A stretch of DNA of 34,095 bases. Origin: CAZTAR01 sp043813895. Lineage in GTDB: Bacteria; Planctomycetota; Phycisphaerae; UBA1845; UTPLA1. Below, piece by piece: positions 24,279 to 33,227 of this stretch. Position 1 is the stretch's first letter; each line of letters begins with the position of its first letter. The position numbers and the translations under genes are program-made. The notes under the pieces were generated by a model. It did not search any database, was not told the origin of the DNA, and saw nothing but the letters and a program-made list of their open reading frames with translations. The DNA lies in NCBI GenBank assembly GCA_043813895.1, contig JBDRKQ010000234.1:1-34095 (forward strand). The letters run 5' to 3'.

Positions 24279-27200
24279 ATGAGATCATCCACATGTTGGA
24301 TCGGCTCGGCAGGATTGTGCCTGGCGATGGCAGCGATGATGGCGACAGCCGCCGCCGCCGATGACACCTGGTATGCCGTCGCCCCTGATGGCACACTTGC
24401 GGTCATCAATCCCGCTCTATCAGGTTCGACGACCGTTTCCGTTCAGGCGTCGTCAAACGAGGCGCTCCGGCTGACGATTGAGGTGCCCGCCCTGGCGGTC
24501 GGTTCCCAAGAAACCCAAGGCGGGAAGTTCACGAGCGTCTATTGGCCGGGAGCGGCAACGTACGGTGAAATCGGCTGCCCGAGGCTGCCGGTCGTTCGCC
24601 GGTTCTTCATAGCGCCAAACGGCGCGACCGTGACGCTTAGCGCGACAGCCGGTGAGGGCTTCATCATCGACTCCGCCGCGGCCGGGCGTCCGCTGGTCTT
24701 GCCGCCCGTTCAGCGACCCGTCCCCAAGATCCCCGGGGCATTGGAGAACGCCCCCTTTGACTTCGATAAGGCCGCTTACGCCCTGGACTCCGCCTATCCT
24801 TCCCAGCGAGCGAGCATCGAGGAGGCGGGCGTCGTACGGGGGCAGCGTTTGATCCTCTTGACGGTGCATCCCATCGCGTATAACCCAGACGGCCGGACGA
24901 TCACGTACTACCCGAACATCTCTGTCGACATCGCGTTCGAGCAGGCCGGGCCGATTGTCGGCGCTCGACGCCAACTGCCAGGCTTTGCGAACCTCGTTCT
25001 CAATCCCGAGATCATCCCGGCGGCACCGCGCGCGGCGGATGACTATCTGATCGTTGTGGCAGACGCCTTCGCCTCGGATATCTCCTCGTTTGTGTCGTTC
25101 AAGGAGAGTCAGGGCTACGACGTGGCGACCTACTCCGTACCTGCCGGCACGAGCAACACGGTGATCAAGTCGTACATCCAGGGCCTTTGGGGCACCGCCG
25201 ACGAGCCGAGCTACATCCTGCTGATCGGCGACACGGACACGATTCCGCACTGGACCGGCGGAGGCGAGGGGACGCCCGCGACCGACATCCAGTATGCGTG
25301 CATGGACGGCGCCAGCGACTGGCACCCCGATATCGCGATCGGCCGCTTCCCTGCACGGACGACGGTGCATCTCAACGCGATGATCGACAAGACCATGGAC
25401 ATCGAGTCCGGCAACTGGGGCGATCCGACGTACGCCGAACGGGCTGTGTTCATGGCATCCTCGGACAACCACGATATCACGGAGGGCACGCACGACTACG
25501 TGATCGGCACCTACCTGGACGGGCTCGGCATCGCGTCCACCCGGCTGTGGTACTACGACGGCGCCACGACGCAGCAGGTCTCCGATGCATTCAACGCCGG
25601 GCAGGTCTATGGCATCTACTCCGGTCACGGCGGAACCTACAGTTGGGCGGACGGTCCCCCATTCTCGCAAGACAACGTTCGGGCCTTGACCAACTACCAG
25701 ATGTATCCGTTCGTGTGCAGTTTCGCCTGTATCACGGGCACCTACACGGTCGACGAGTGTTATACCGAGACTTGGATCCGCGAGGCGGGCAAGGGCGCCG
25801 CGACGATCTACGGCTCCTCGGTCAACAGCTACTGGGACGAGGACGACATCCTCGAGAGACGGCTGTTCGACGTGATCTACGGCGACGGGGTCCCGGCCAA
25901 CGGCGTGCGCGAAGTCAGCCCCGCGTGGCAGGCCGCGGAGGAGCGTCTGTTTCTGCACTACGGCGACACGAGCACGGTTCGCCGCTACTTCGAAATGTAC
26001 AACTTGATGGGCGATCCCAGCCTGTACATCCCCGAGCCAGGCGGCGGCGCGGACATGGCGGTGATGCCGACGAGCGGTCTGCAGTCCGAGGGTACAAGCG
26101 GCGGTCCATTCGTGCCGAGCAGCAAGGTCTATACGCTTACGAACAACGCCGGCACGGCGATCAGCTATTCCGTCTCTTCTGCGCAGACGTGGGTGGATAT
26201 CACGAACCCGTCGGGCACGATCCCGATCGGCGGCGACGTGCAGGTTACTGTGTCGATCGGTGCCGAGGCCGACGGCTTCACCCAGGGACACTATGAGGCG
26301 ACCGTTGACTTCGTCAACAACACCAGCCACGACGGCGACGCGACGCGCAATGTCGTGCTGGACGTCGGGCGGACGCTTATCTCCGTGGACCCCGAAACGG
26401 GCCTTGTAACCGGTGGGGCGGAGGGCGGTCCCTTCACGGGCAGCGTGACGTATCGTGTCACCAGCGGGCGGCCGTCGCCCGTGGATGTCCGGATCGATGC
26501 TGGCGCGTTCTCCTGGATCAGCCTGGACGGAGCGCCCGGACCGCTGGACTTCACCTTGACCGGCACGGGCGACTACAGAGACGTCGAGGTGGGGATTGAT
26601 GCCACCGAGGCCGGGTTGCTGGCCGTGGGTGTCTACAACGGGACGGTGAGCTTCACGAATCTCACCAGTGGCGAGGGGAATACTACGCGACCGGTGACCC
26701 TGGAGGTCGGACGCGTGGTCTACGCCGCGACCGACGTACCGCAGCCGATTACTGACTACTCCACGATCACCAGCGAGATCGAAGTGACCGACGACTTTTG
26801 CATCGGTGATGTGGACGTTGAGATGGACATCACCCACACGTACATCGGCGACCTTGTCGTTGAATTGGCCTCGCCGGGAGGCACCGTGGTCCGTCTGCAT
26901 AACCGCACCGGCGGCACAACCGACAACATCGTCACGACGTACGATGAGCCGGGCGGCACGCTGCCCGACGGTCCGGGTACCCTCGCAGACTTCAACCTCA
27001 CGAATGTCCAGGGCACCTGGACGCTGACGGTCAGCGACCAAGCCGGTGGAGATACGGGGACGCTGAACGGCTGGACCCTGCGTGTCGTGCCGGCTGGCGA
27101 AGAATGCCCGACAATCGAGGTGATTCACAGTTTCCCGCTGGATGCCGATCCCGGCTGGGCCACCACGGGTCAGTGGGCCTTCGGCACGCCGACCGGTGGC

Positions 27201-27833
27201 GGTGGAAGTTATGGCGATCCCGATCCGACGAGCGGCTTCACGGGCAACAACGTGTACGGGTACAACCTGAACGGCGACTATGCCAATAGCCTGTCGTCCA
27301 TCCAGTATTTAACGACGAGTGCCATTGACTGCACGGATGCCACGAACACGCGACTGCTGTTCCGGCGCTGGCTGGGCGTCGAATCCGCTACCTATGACCA
27401 TGCCAACATCCAGGTGTCGAACAATGGCTCGACCTGGACACCGGTCTGGGACCACAGTGGCGGATCGACGAGCGACGGCGCCTGGGCCCTCGCCAGCTTC
27501 GACATCTCCTCGGTCGCGGATGAGCAGTCGACGGTGTACATCCGTTGGGGCATGGGTACCACCGACGGTTCCATCACCTACTGTGGATGGAACATCGACG
27601 ACATCGAGATCTGGGGCGTCTCAACCACGGAATCCTGTCTGAACGGCCCGGGAGACATGGATGGTATCGATGGTGTCAACGGCGTCGATATCCAGGCCTT
27701 CGTCGATTGCTGCATGGGCGGTGATCCGGAGGCGTCCGGCTGCGCCTGCGCAGACGTCCACAACGACGGTAGCTTCCAGGCCGACGACATCGCTGAGTTC
27801 GTCGATTGCCTGATCGATGGAGTATGTCCATAG
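24279..27833 (+). CDS. Secreted gingipain-type (C25) cysteine protease with P-domain and dockerin tail
   Basis: 1184 residues. Signal peptide (1-27, ATAAAA). Prodomain-like region about 28-250, then a C25 caspase-like catalytic domain (about 253-585): DDYLIVVADAF, ILLIGDTDTIP, DIAIGRFPAR, the catalytic His in YSGHGG (H450) and Cys in CSFACITG (C484), closing with NLMGDPSLYIP. Next are two BACON/Ig-like domains (594-697 and 700-812, both beginning near a P-x-S/T-G-L phrase), a proprotein-convertase P-domain (about 815-937), a MAM/jelly-roll-like domain (945-1115) and a two-repeat dockerin-like end (1118-1184). ATG 24279 has AAGGAGAG at ideal spacing, so the frame open to 23841 is not used. Likely an extracellular protease that cuts itself free of its prodomain. 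Confidence 0.88.
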   Translation: MRSSTCWIGSAGLCLAMAAMMATAAAADDTWYAVAPDGTLAVINPALSGSTTVSVQASSNEALRLTIEVPALAVGSQETQGGKFTSVYWPGAATYGEIGCPRLPVVRRFFIAPNGATVTLSATAGEGFIIDSAAAGRPLVLPPVQRPVPKIPGALENAPFDFDKAAYALDSAYPSQRASIEEAGVVRGQRLILLTVHPIAYNPDGRTITYYPNISVDIAFEQAGPIVGARRQLPGFANLVLNPEIIPAAPRAADDYLIVVADAFASDISSFVSFKESQGYDVATYSVPAGTSNTVIKSYIQGLWGTADEPSYILLIGDTDTIPHWTGGGEGTPATDIQYACMDGASDWHPDIAIGRFPARTTVHLNAMIDKTMDIESGNWGDPTYAERAVFMASSDNHDITEGTHDYVIGTYLDGLGIASTRLWYYDGATTQQVSDAFNAGQVYGIYSGHGGTYSWADGPPFSQDNVRALTNYQMYPFVCSFACITGTYTVDECYTETWIREAGKGAATIYGSSVNSYWDEDDILERRLFDVIYGDGVPANGVREVSPAWQAAEERLFLHYGDTSTVRRYFEMYNLMGDPSLYIPEPGGGADMAVMPTSGLQSEGTSGGPFVPSSKVYTLTNNAGTAISYSVSSAQTWVDITNPSGTIPIGGDVQVTVSIGAEADGFTQGHYEATVDFVNNTSHDGDATRNVVLDVGRTLISVDPETGLVTGGAEGGPFTGSVTYRVTSGRPSPVDVRIDAGAFSWISLDGAPGPLDFTLTGTGDYRDVEVGIDATEAGLLAVGVYNGTVSFTNLTSGEGNTTRPVTLEVGRVVYAATDVPQPITDYSTITSEIEVTDDFCIGDVDVEMDITHTYIGDLVVELASPGGTVVRLHNRTGGTTDNIVTTYDEPGGTLPDGPGTLADFNLTNVQGTWTLTVSDQAGGDTGTLNGWTLRVVPAGEECPTIEVIHSFPLDADPGWATTGQWAFGTPTGGGGSYGDPDPTSGFTGNNVYGYNLNGDYANSLSSIQYLTTSAIDCTDATNTRLLFRRWLGVESATYDHANIQVSNNGSTWTPVWDHSGGSTSDGAWALASFDISSVADEQSTVYIRWGMGTTDGSITYCGWNIDDIEIWGVSTTESCLNGPGDMDGIDGVNGVDIQAFVDCCMGGDPEASGCACADVHNDGSFQADDIAEFVDCLIDGVCP

Positions 27834-27969
27834 ATACTGAGCCGGTCTGCGAGAACATTGGATAGTTCAGGTGCCCCATCCCTTCGAGGCGTAGGGGACG
27901 GATTGCGGGACTGTTCGTTCGATACAAGAGGCAGTTTGGCAACTGCACGGATCCACCTGCTTCAGTGTG

Positions 27970-28001
27970 CGAGGCCCGCGAACATGCGTTCGTGGGCCTC
28001 G
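27970..28001. terminator. 14-bp stem hairpin between convergent genes
   Basis: Arms 27970-27983 (CGAGGCCCGCGAAC) and 27988-28001 (GTTCGTGGGCCTCG) pair over 14 positions with one G:T wobble and a 4-base loop. It lies 137 bases after the protease stop. There is no T-run on either side, so it may act as a factor-dependent or non-canonical terminator for the plus strand. Confidence 0.5.
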
Positions 28002-28019
28002 ACTGCTTTAGGAGCAGGC

Positions 28020-28094
28020 GACCTGAGTACGGACCGGCTGGATACCGAACGGTTCGTCGACTGTGCCGTTGACGACGTCTGCCCGCAGCCGTAA
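28020..28094 (+). pseudogene. Possible remnant of a dockerin-like C-terminus
   Basis: Read in frame to the TAA at 28092-28094, this gives GDLSTDRLDTERFVDCAVDD followed by VCPQP. It resembles the end of the protease upstream (DDIAEFVDCLIDGVCP), including the FVDC and VCP blocks and an immediate stop. No start or upstream domain is joined to it. It may be the tail of a lost or duplicated secreted protein; chance similarity is possible. Confidence 0.3.
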
Positions 28095-28298
28095 CGAGCC
28101 GTACGGTCCCACCCACCGGCGACGGCGGCAGGCCCCCCAACTCCTGACCGTGAAAACCACCGGCTCGGGCACCGGTGCCGCAGGTGCACCCAACGGTGAA
28201 GTGCTCTGGTGTTTTCGAGCAGCGCGCCGACAGAGAACACCTGTCCCGGGCCGACGGTGATCGTCAACGGCGCGTCGATCAGAATGGACGGCGCGCAA

Positions 28299-28340
28299 AC
28301 TGATAGGGAATTCGATTCCGCGAGGGGCGGCTGCGTGGCC
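28299..28340 (+). repeat. Direct repeat copy A (42 bp)
   Basis: This stretch, beginning ACTGATAGGGA, matches 30248-30289 at 36 of 42 positions in the same orientation. The shared blocks include ACTGATAGGGA, TTCCGCGA and GCGTGGCC. The two copies flank the TIGR03790-type gene and its promoter. Confidence 0.65.
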
Positions 28341-28364
28341 CCTGGGGTGGGGGCTTTTAGCGAC

Positions 28365-29924
28365 CTACGGCCCGAGCAGCGCCGACACGAAGGGTGCGAC
28401 ATCGTCCGTGGTCACAGCACAGTCGCCATCGAAATCGCCCCTTGCGACGGGATCGAGCATCGGGAACGTCGAGTGATAGGCCGCCGAGCCGCTGAGTACG
28501 AGATCGACGAACCACGCGATGTCCAGACCGTTGACCGAGCCGTCACCGTCGAGGTCACCTTGCGGCAGGCCGGGGTCGGTCACGATCGTCGGCTTGGCCA
28601 AGGGATCGCCCAGAATGACCTGTTGCCAACTCAACGCCGGCAGGCAGGTGTACGCCGCCTCGGCCCACGTCATCTGGCCGCCGAGCATGTTGGCCAGGAG
28701 GAACTCGTTGTCCGGCACGGAGAACGCGAACGGCTCCCACACATGGCCGACTGCAAACGTGCCGCCCTCCGCGATGAAGTCTGCCGCCTGTTCCTGGTTG
28801 AACAGCGTGCCGAGCCCGTTGAGGCCCCGTGCGTTGTAGGATTCGATCGTGTTGAAGATCGCGCCGACCGGGAACTTGAATCCCTGAATGTACGTGCCGC
28901 TGCCCGGCGGGTTTTCGCCGGCGCCGCCCTGACTGTGATTCTCGCCATACGACGCATACGCAATCAGCGGGTCGGTCTCTTCCGCCGACGTGATGAAATC
29001 TGCCGTGTCGTCGTAACGCACATTCCAGCCCGAGGCTTGCAGGACCGTACGAGTCGTTTCATAGTCGTCCGTCGTCGGGAAAGGCCCGAATCCTTCGTCG
29101 TCCAGTTCGTTGCCGACGGTGACGTCGAACTCGTCCAACAGAATCTTCCCAAACGCCTTGTTGATCCACAGATTGTCGCCGCGTCCAATTGTGGCAACTG
29201 CATCGTCCAGCGTGTTTCCGTCAATCCGGCACACGAGATATATGTCGCCGGGCGTTAGGCGCGTTGCACCGACGCCGGCGATCTGATAAGCGAAGTTCGA
29301 GAAGATGCTGAACGTCTTGGCCGTCTGGATCGCGCTGCGCGAGAATGAACCGATGTCCGCTGCGCTGCCGTGATACGGGTTGTCGATCATGTTGTCCGCG
29401 AGGCTGTCCATCTGCCCGCCGGATTCGCCGGTCTCCAGGTCCTGCCAGAGCAAGACGAGGTCGGCATCGAGGGATGCAAACGTCGCGTCCCCTGCGTTCG
29501 CTTCGCTGCTGGCTTGCGATGGATTGTCCCCCGCGGCAGGAAGGTCGGTATCGAGGATTCGATGCGGAAACGGCCGAATCAGTGCAATCGCCACAATGCC
29601 CTCCGGTGTCGGAGGGCCGGCCAGGAGCAAATGCGACCGAATGGGATCGCGGACGTTGGATACGAAAGTCGATCGGCTGACATCGGATACGTCGAGCGCG
29701 GCGTCGTTGAGATCGAGCACGTTCTCCGCGGGAATGCCCGGATGTGCCGCCAGGTAGGCATCCGTCAAAACGGTCGCATCACTCCCCGCCGCCGAGTTGT
29801 AAACGACGAGAACCTGATTCTCCGCAATGTCGGCGAATGCCGCCTGTGCTTGGAATACGCCGATCAACGTCGCGGCGCTCAGGATGGCTGTGAATCCGCT
29901 GGTTGGAGTGCAGTGCCGGCCCAT
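28365..29924 (-). CDS. Secreted TIGR03790-type protein with dockerin-like tail
   Basis: 519 residues, exported (signal 1-32, ending FADIA). The N-terminal ENQVLVVYNSAAGSDATVL, followed by the PGIPAENVLDLN turn, and the late LSWQQVILGDPLAKPT block fit the uncharacterised TIGR03790 family, known from planctomycetes and other bacteria that often carry exosortase. The FNTIESYNARGL and FAVGHVWEPFAFSVPDN regions lie in its conserved C-terminal half. Two dockerin-like loops end the protein: GDLDGDGSVNGLDIAWFV (about 457-474) and GDFDGDCAVTTDDVAPFV (about 496-513). ATG 29924 is chosen for its signal peptide and the AGAGGGG before it; the frame extends to 30005, which lies at the promoter. Activity unknown. 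Confidence 0.82.
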   Translation of the reverse strand: MGRHCTPTSGFTAILSAATLIGVFQAQAAFADIAENQVLVVYNSAAGSDATVLTDAYLAAHPGIPAENVLDLNDAALDVSDVSRSTFVSNVRDPIRSHLLLAGPPTPEGIVAIALIRPFPHRILDTDLPAAGDNPSQASSEANAGDATFASLDADLVLLWQDLETGESGGQMDSLADNMIDNPYHGSAADIGSFSRSAIQTAKTFSIFSNFAYQIAGVGATRLTPGDIYLVCRIDGNTLDDAVATIGRGDNLWINKAFGKILLDEFDVTVGNELDDEGFGPFPTTDDYETTRTVLQASGWNVRYDDTADFITSAEETDPLIAYASYGENHSQGGAGENPPGSGTYIQGFKFPVGAIFNTIESYNARGLNGLGTLFNQEQAADFIAEGGTFAVGHVWEPFAFSVPDNEFLLANMLGGQMTWAEAAYTCLPALSWQQVILGDPLAKPTIVTDPGLPQGDLDGDGSVNGLDIAWFVDLVLSGSAAYHSTFPMLDPVARGDFDGDCAVTTDDVAPFVSALLGP

Positions 29925-30003
29925 CTTATCCCCTCTGCTCTTCTCTTGTTGCGCGCGCCGAATGCGATCAGCGCATCTCCTCACGGACCTGAAACATATT
30001 CCC

Positions 30004-30032
30004 ATTATAGGTCATTGATCGGGACGAGTCAG
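30004..30032 (-). promoter_or_regulatory. Sigma70-type promoter of the TIGR03790-type gene
   Basis: Minus strand: CTGACT (30032-30027, 4/6 to TTGACA), a 17-base spacer and a perfect TATAAT (30009-30004). Transcription would begin near 29997, giving a leader of about 73 bases before ATG 29924. Confidence 0.6.
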
Positions 30033-30175
30033 ATCTCGCACAGGCGCGGGCCGACACGCAACGTAACCTCAAACCCGCTCGCATGAACTGGGGTGCTCCG
30101 CTGCTGCAAGTCACGATTCTTCATTTGCCGAACTTCTGATCATCATTCTGCCGCGTGATGCCTCTCAATCAGAGC

Positions 30176-30191
30176 CGGAATCTGGATTCCG
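30176..30191. promoter_or_regulatory. 16-bp perfect dyad, possible operator
   Basis: CGGAATC, TG, GATTCCG: two 7-base arms with a two-base centre, too tight for a good hairpin loop and therefore more like a protein-binding site. It lies about 150 bases upstream of the TIGR03790 promoter and 360 bases upstream of the TPR gene. Confidence 0.35.
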
Positions 30192-30247
30192 TCGTGAATC
30201 ACGCCTGTTTGCCCGCCTCAGGGGGCCAGTCTCGCCTCTGCCGACTC

Positions 30248-30289
30248 ACTGATAGGGAGTTTGGTTCCGCGAAAGGCGGCGGCGTGGCC
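30248..30289 (+). repeat. Direct repeat copy B (42 bp)
   Basis: Partner of 28299-28340, with 6 mismatches in 42 positions and the same orientation, 1949 bases away. It is followed by a G-run. Read on the minus strand, both copies encode a similar peptide (ATPPPFAEPNSLSV here, ATQPPLAESNSLSV in copy A). Confidence 0.65.
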
Positions 30290-30552
30290 TCGATGGCGGG
30301 GGGGGGCGGGTGAACGCTGAGCGGAACGCAGTTGCCGCTTGCCCTGTGCCGTTGCATTCATGTCAAGGCCCCAGCAGCTTGGCGACGATACCCGGGATGC
30401 GCCCCGACATCGAGACCGTTCGTGCCGCCGAAGCCTGTGTGGCAGATGTCGCTCGGCGGCACGGCTCACTGCCATGCCGGACCTGCTTCGCACCTTCGCC
30501 GATCCGACGCGAATCTTGACCACGCGTGGCAGCGCGATACGATGGCACTCAA

Positions 30553-32628
30553 ATGGCTCGACCTGTGCGTAACCCCGCCCCTCAATCGACTACTCCGGCA
30601 AGCATCGAATCGGATATCCCGAGAACCGGCGTTGCCCTTGCGATCGGTGTCGTCGCGACGGCAACGCTCCTGGTCTACCTCAACAGTTTCCAGGGCGTTT
30701 TTCTGCTCGACGACATTCAACACATTGTCGAGAACAGTCGCATTCGGACCCTGTGGCCCATCAGTCAACACCTCCTCACCCGTCGGCCGGTGGTGAGCCT
30801 CTCACTTGCACTCAACTTCGCTTGGAACGGAATGGACGTCTGGGGGTACCACGCCTTCAACGTCGCTGTCCATGTACTTGCGGCGGTGACGCTTTTCGGT
30901 GTTGTGCGACGGACTCTGTTGCAGCGGGCCCTCCGGGCAGAATACGGGAAGGCGGCCGTCTGGATTGCGGGCACAGCAACTGTCATGTGGGCCGTGCATC
31001 CCCTCCTAACCCAGAGCGTCACCTATCTCGTGCAACGCGGGGAATCGATGATGGGGATGTTCTACTTGCTGACGCTCTACACGCTGATTCGCGGGACATC
31101 CGCTCGCCGCTCCTGGCCCTGGTATGTGGCCTGCATCGTCTCATGCGCGCTCGGCATGGGCAGCAAGGCCGTTATGGTCACGGCCCCGCTGGTCATGTTG
31201 CTGTACGATCGCGTCTTCCTCGCAGGGTCTTTCAGAGATGCGTTACGGCGTCGCTATGGCCTGTACGTCGGCCTAGCGGCAACCTGGGGAGTCCTGGCGG
31301 CGTGTGGCGTGCTCCGTGGCGTCTTGGGAGCTTCGTCGAACGGTATTGCGACAGTGGGTTTCAGTGTGGAACCATTTACGCCACTGGCCTACGCGCTGAG
31401 CCAGCCCAGCGTCATCCGCCACTACCTCAGTCTTTCGTTCTGGCCCCACTCACTGTGCCTGGACTACTCCTTACCTCTCGTACATAACCTCGGGAGTTTC
31501 CTCCCGTCGCTTCTGGGAATCGCCGCCCTCCTGGCAGGGACGGCCTGGGCGATCTTCCGGTGGCCGGCGCTGGGCTTCCTGGGGGCGTGGTTCTTCATCA
31601 TTCTCGCGCCCACATCCAGCATCGTGCCGATTACGGACTTGGCCTTCGAGCACCGGATGTACCTTCCATTGGCGGCGGTGGTCCTGCTTGTGGTGATCGC
31701 CGGCTACAGGTTTCTGAAGAGCCTCTGTCACCGCCCGGCTCCCGTGCCACAGGTATCACGACTCATCGTCTGTGGGCTCGCAATCTTGGTCGTCGTCTCC
31801 TTGGGGTACGCCACAATCAGACGCAACCGGGACTACCTCAGCGCGACTGGGATGTGGCGGGATGTGATAGAAAAGAGGCCTCGCAATCCACGGGCCCACA
31901 GCACATTGGCCGGCATCCTGATCCAGCAGGGCCGTTGGGCCGAAGCGGCATCGCACAGCCGCACCGCCGTGCGTCTGAAGCCGGACTACGCCAAGGCACA
32001 TAATCACCTCGCCGCCGCTCTCAACGGACTGCAGCGGCGCGAGGAGGCTCTCGATCACTATCGTGAAGCACTGCGTCTCAGCCCGAACATGACCGCCGCG
32101 CACGTGAACATGATCGAGCCGCTAATGGCGCTTGGACGAATCGACGAGGCAATCGAACACGGTCGTGAGGCAGTGAGGATCAGCCCCTCCTTGGCAACTG
32201 CCTGCTGGAATCTCGGTCTCGCGTTGTGGCGGTCTGGCAGGAGCGACGAGGCGGCGGAGCAATTCCGACAGGCTTCGCGACTCAGGCCGGACATGTGGCA
32301 AGCATCGTTCAGCATAGGCATGCTGTCGGCGGCCCAAGGCAAACACGCCCAAGCCGCCGTTGCCTACCGCAACGTGCTGCGGGTAAATCCCTCAAATGCC
32401 GACGCGCACTTCCGGCTGGGCCTTGCGCTGGCCGAACTGGGTCAGACCGAACAGGCCGTCCTACAATGCAAGGAGGCGTTGCGCATCGATCCAAAGCACG
32501 AGGGAGCACGACAAGCGCTGGAGGCCGAGAGTCGCCAACGGGCCACTCCACGCCCGCGCCCATCCACCGATGAGAATGGAGCGCATACACGCCACGGAAG
32601 TCGCCGCGAATCCGGCGAGACCGAATGA
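30553..32628 (+). CDS. GT-C fold membrane protein with C-terminal TPR repeats
   Basis: 691 residues. About ten membrane helices fill residues 20-420. The first exported loop has the LLDDIQHIVEN acidic pair (D53, D54), the usual metal/sugar-phosphate site of GT-C glycosyltransferases and of the TMTC proteins; EHRMYLP near 380 is also typical of this family. Six TPR units follow (about 425-635), as in TMTC-type proteins. It probably transfers a sugar from a polyprenyl-phosphate donor to an exported acceptor, or acts as a TPR scaffold; the donor and acceptor are unknown. ATG 30553 is used; GTG 30526 is also open, and neither has a clear ribosome site. The last 40 residues are polar and disordered-looking. 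Confidence 0.85.
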   Translation: MARPVRNPAPQSTTPASIESDIPRTGVALAIGVVATATLLVYLNSFQGVFLLDDIQHIVENSRIRTLWPISQHLLTRRPVVSLSLALNFAWNGMDVWGYHAFNVAVHVLAAVTLFGVVRRTLLQRALRAEYGKAAVWIAGTATVMWAVHPLLTQSVTYLVQRGESMMGMFYLLTLYTLIRGTSARRSWPWYVACIVSCALGMGSKAVMVTAPLVMLLYDRVFLAGSFRDALRRRYGLYVGLAATWGVLAACGVLRGVLGASSNGIATVGFSVEPFTPLAYALSQPSVIRHYLSLSFWPHSLCLDYSLPLVHNLGSFLPSLLGIAALLAGTAWAIFRWPALGFLGAWFFIILAPTSSIVPITDLAFEHRMYLPLAAVVLLVVIAGYRFLKSLCHRPAPVPQVSRLIVCGLAILVVVSLGYATIRRNRDYLSATGMWRDVIEKRPRNPRAHSTLAGILIQQGRWAEAASHSRTAVRLKPDYAKAHNHLAAALNGLQRREEALDHYREALRLSPNMTAAHVNMIEPLMALGRIDEAIEHGREAVRISPSLATACWNLGLALWRSGRSDEAAEQFRQASRLRPDMWQASFSIGMLSAAQGKHAQAAVAYRNVLRVNPSNADAHFRLGLALAELGQTEQAVLQCKEALRIDPKHEGARQALEAESRQRATPRPRPSTDENGAHTRHGSRRESGETE

Positions 32629-33026
32629 TCACGCGTGGGGCCGCGCGTTTTACCGTGTAGGGTGCCTTCTTTCGAGCCGAACCAAGCCCTGCACTTGGTA
32701 AGGATGACTGGGAACTACCGCAAGACCGTGGCGCAGGCGCCAAAGCCTGTGTCTCCTCTGCCGAGACGGAGGCGCCACAAAGACATCCACGTATCCCCAA
32801 GGTGTTTTGAGGTAGTCTTTTGGCGGAGAAGCGCAACCTTCCCAGGCCCGGCGCTGCGTCCATCGACTACCCGAACATCCCTCGACGCGTGTGTCCCTGG
32901 CAGGCTACCCTCGGCACAAAGCGCAACCGCGCGGATGGACGTACACCCCGGCGGCGTGGGAGGAGAAGAAACCACGCGACCGGGGTGTTTGTGCTTGCCC
33001 GCCGGGTCCGACTACCTGCGGTCGTC
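32629..33026. other. Convergent intergenic region (398 bp)
   Basis: Between the TPR gene (+) and the small lipoprotein gene (-). Apart from a strong two-part hairpin at 32943-32988 nothing was recognised. The frames present read as Arg/Pro-rich noise. Confidence 0.4.
32943..32988. terminator. Two-part hairpin downstream of the lipoprotein gene
   Basis: ACACCCCGG (32943-32951) pairs with CCGGGGTGT (32980-32988). After a 2x2 internal loop, GCGTGG (32954-32959) pairs with CCACGC (32972-32977) around a 12-base purine-rich loop. It lies 38 bases past the lipoprotein stop on the minus strand and is the likely terminator, though the following T content is low. It could also serve the plus strand. 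Confidence 0.5.
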
Positions 33027-33227
33027 TTACATCATCAGCCCGTCCCAGAGGCCCGGCCAAGTCGGGTTGGTTTGAGGATTCCGGGTGCCCGGGAAGTTGT
33101 GGCTGCCGCGATTCAAAGGCGTGGAGTAATCGCAACCCGCACTCAGGGCCAGGAACCCCGTGGCCAGTGCGACGCTCAGAACGGTCTTGATCCGGCTCTT
33201 CTTGAGGATGTTCAGTAGCTTGGACAT
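33027..33227 (-). CDS. Small lipoprotein of unknown function
   Basis: 66 residues. A basic N-terminus and hydrophobic stretch lead to a lipobox LSAGC (Cys at about 32), leaving a mature part of only 35 residues, rich in Asn, Pro and Gly and ending in WPGLWDGLMM. ATG 33227 has AGGAG about 8 bases upstream; the frame is open to 33284 but that extension would spoil the signal. Divergent from the sigma factor gene. No family recognised. Confidence 0.7.
   Translation of the reverse strand: MSKLLNILKKSRIKTVLSVALATGFLALSAGCDYSTPLNRGSHNFPGTRNPQTNPTWPGLWDGLMM

Larger units (their letters stand above)
27834..28364. other. Gap with hairpin, possible gene remnants and a repeat copy
   Basis: 531 bases between convergent genes. 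It holds a strong hairpin (27970-28001), a plus-strand dockerin-like tail (28020-28094), a minus-strand protein-like stretch (about 28190-28340) and copy A of a direct repeat (28299-28340). No intact gene is seen. Confidence 0.4.
29925..30552. other. Divergent intergenic region (628 bp)
   Basis: It holds the promoter and leader of the TIGR03790-type gene, a 16-base dyad (30176-30191), copy B of the direct repeat and a run of nine G (30298-30306). Open frames here are short and Arg/His-rich and are not called. No clear promoter for the TPR protein gene was found. Confidence 0.4.

Noticed and set aside
24453..27128. Minus-strand frame of 891 codons opposite the protease gene
   Set aside because: It is the antisense of a GC-rich coding region, rich in Arg, His, Asp and Val, with no domain; the plus strand has clear catalytic motifs.
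28209..29258. Plus-strand frame of 349 codons opposite the TIGR03790 gene
   Set aside because: Shadow of the minus-strand gene, which has signal peptide, promoter, ribosome site and dockerin-like motifs.
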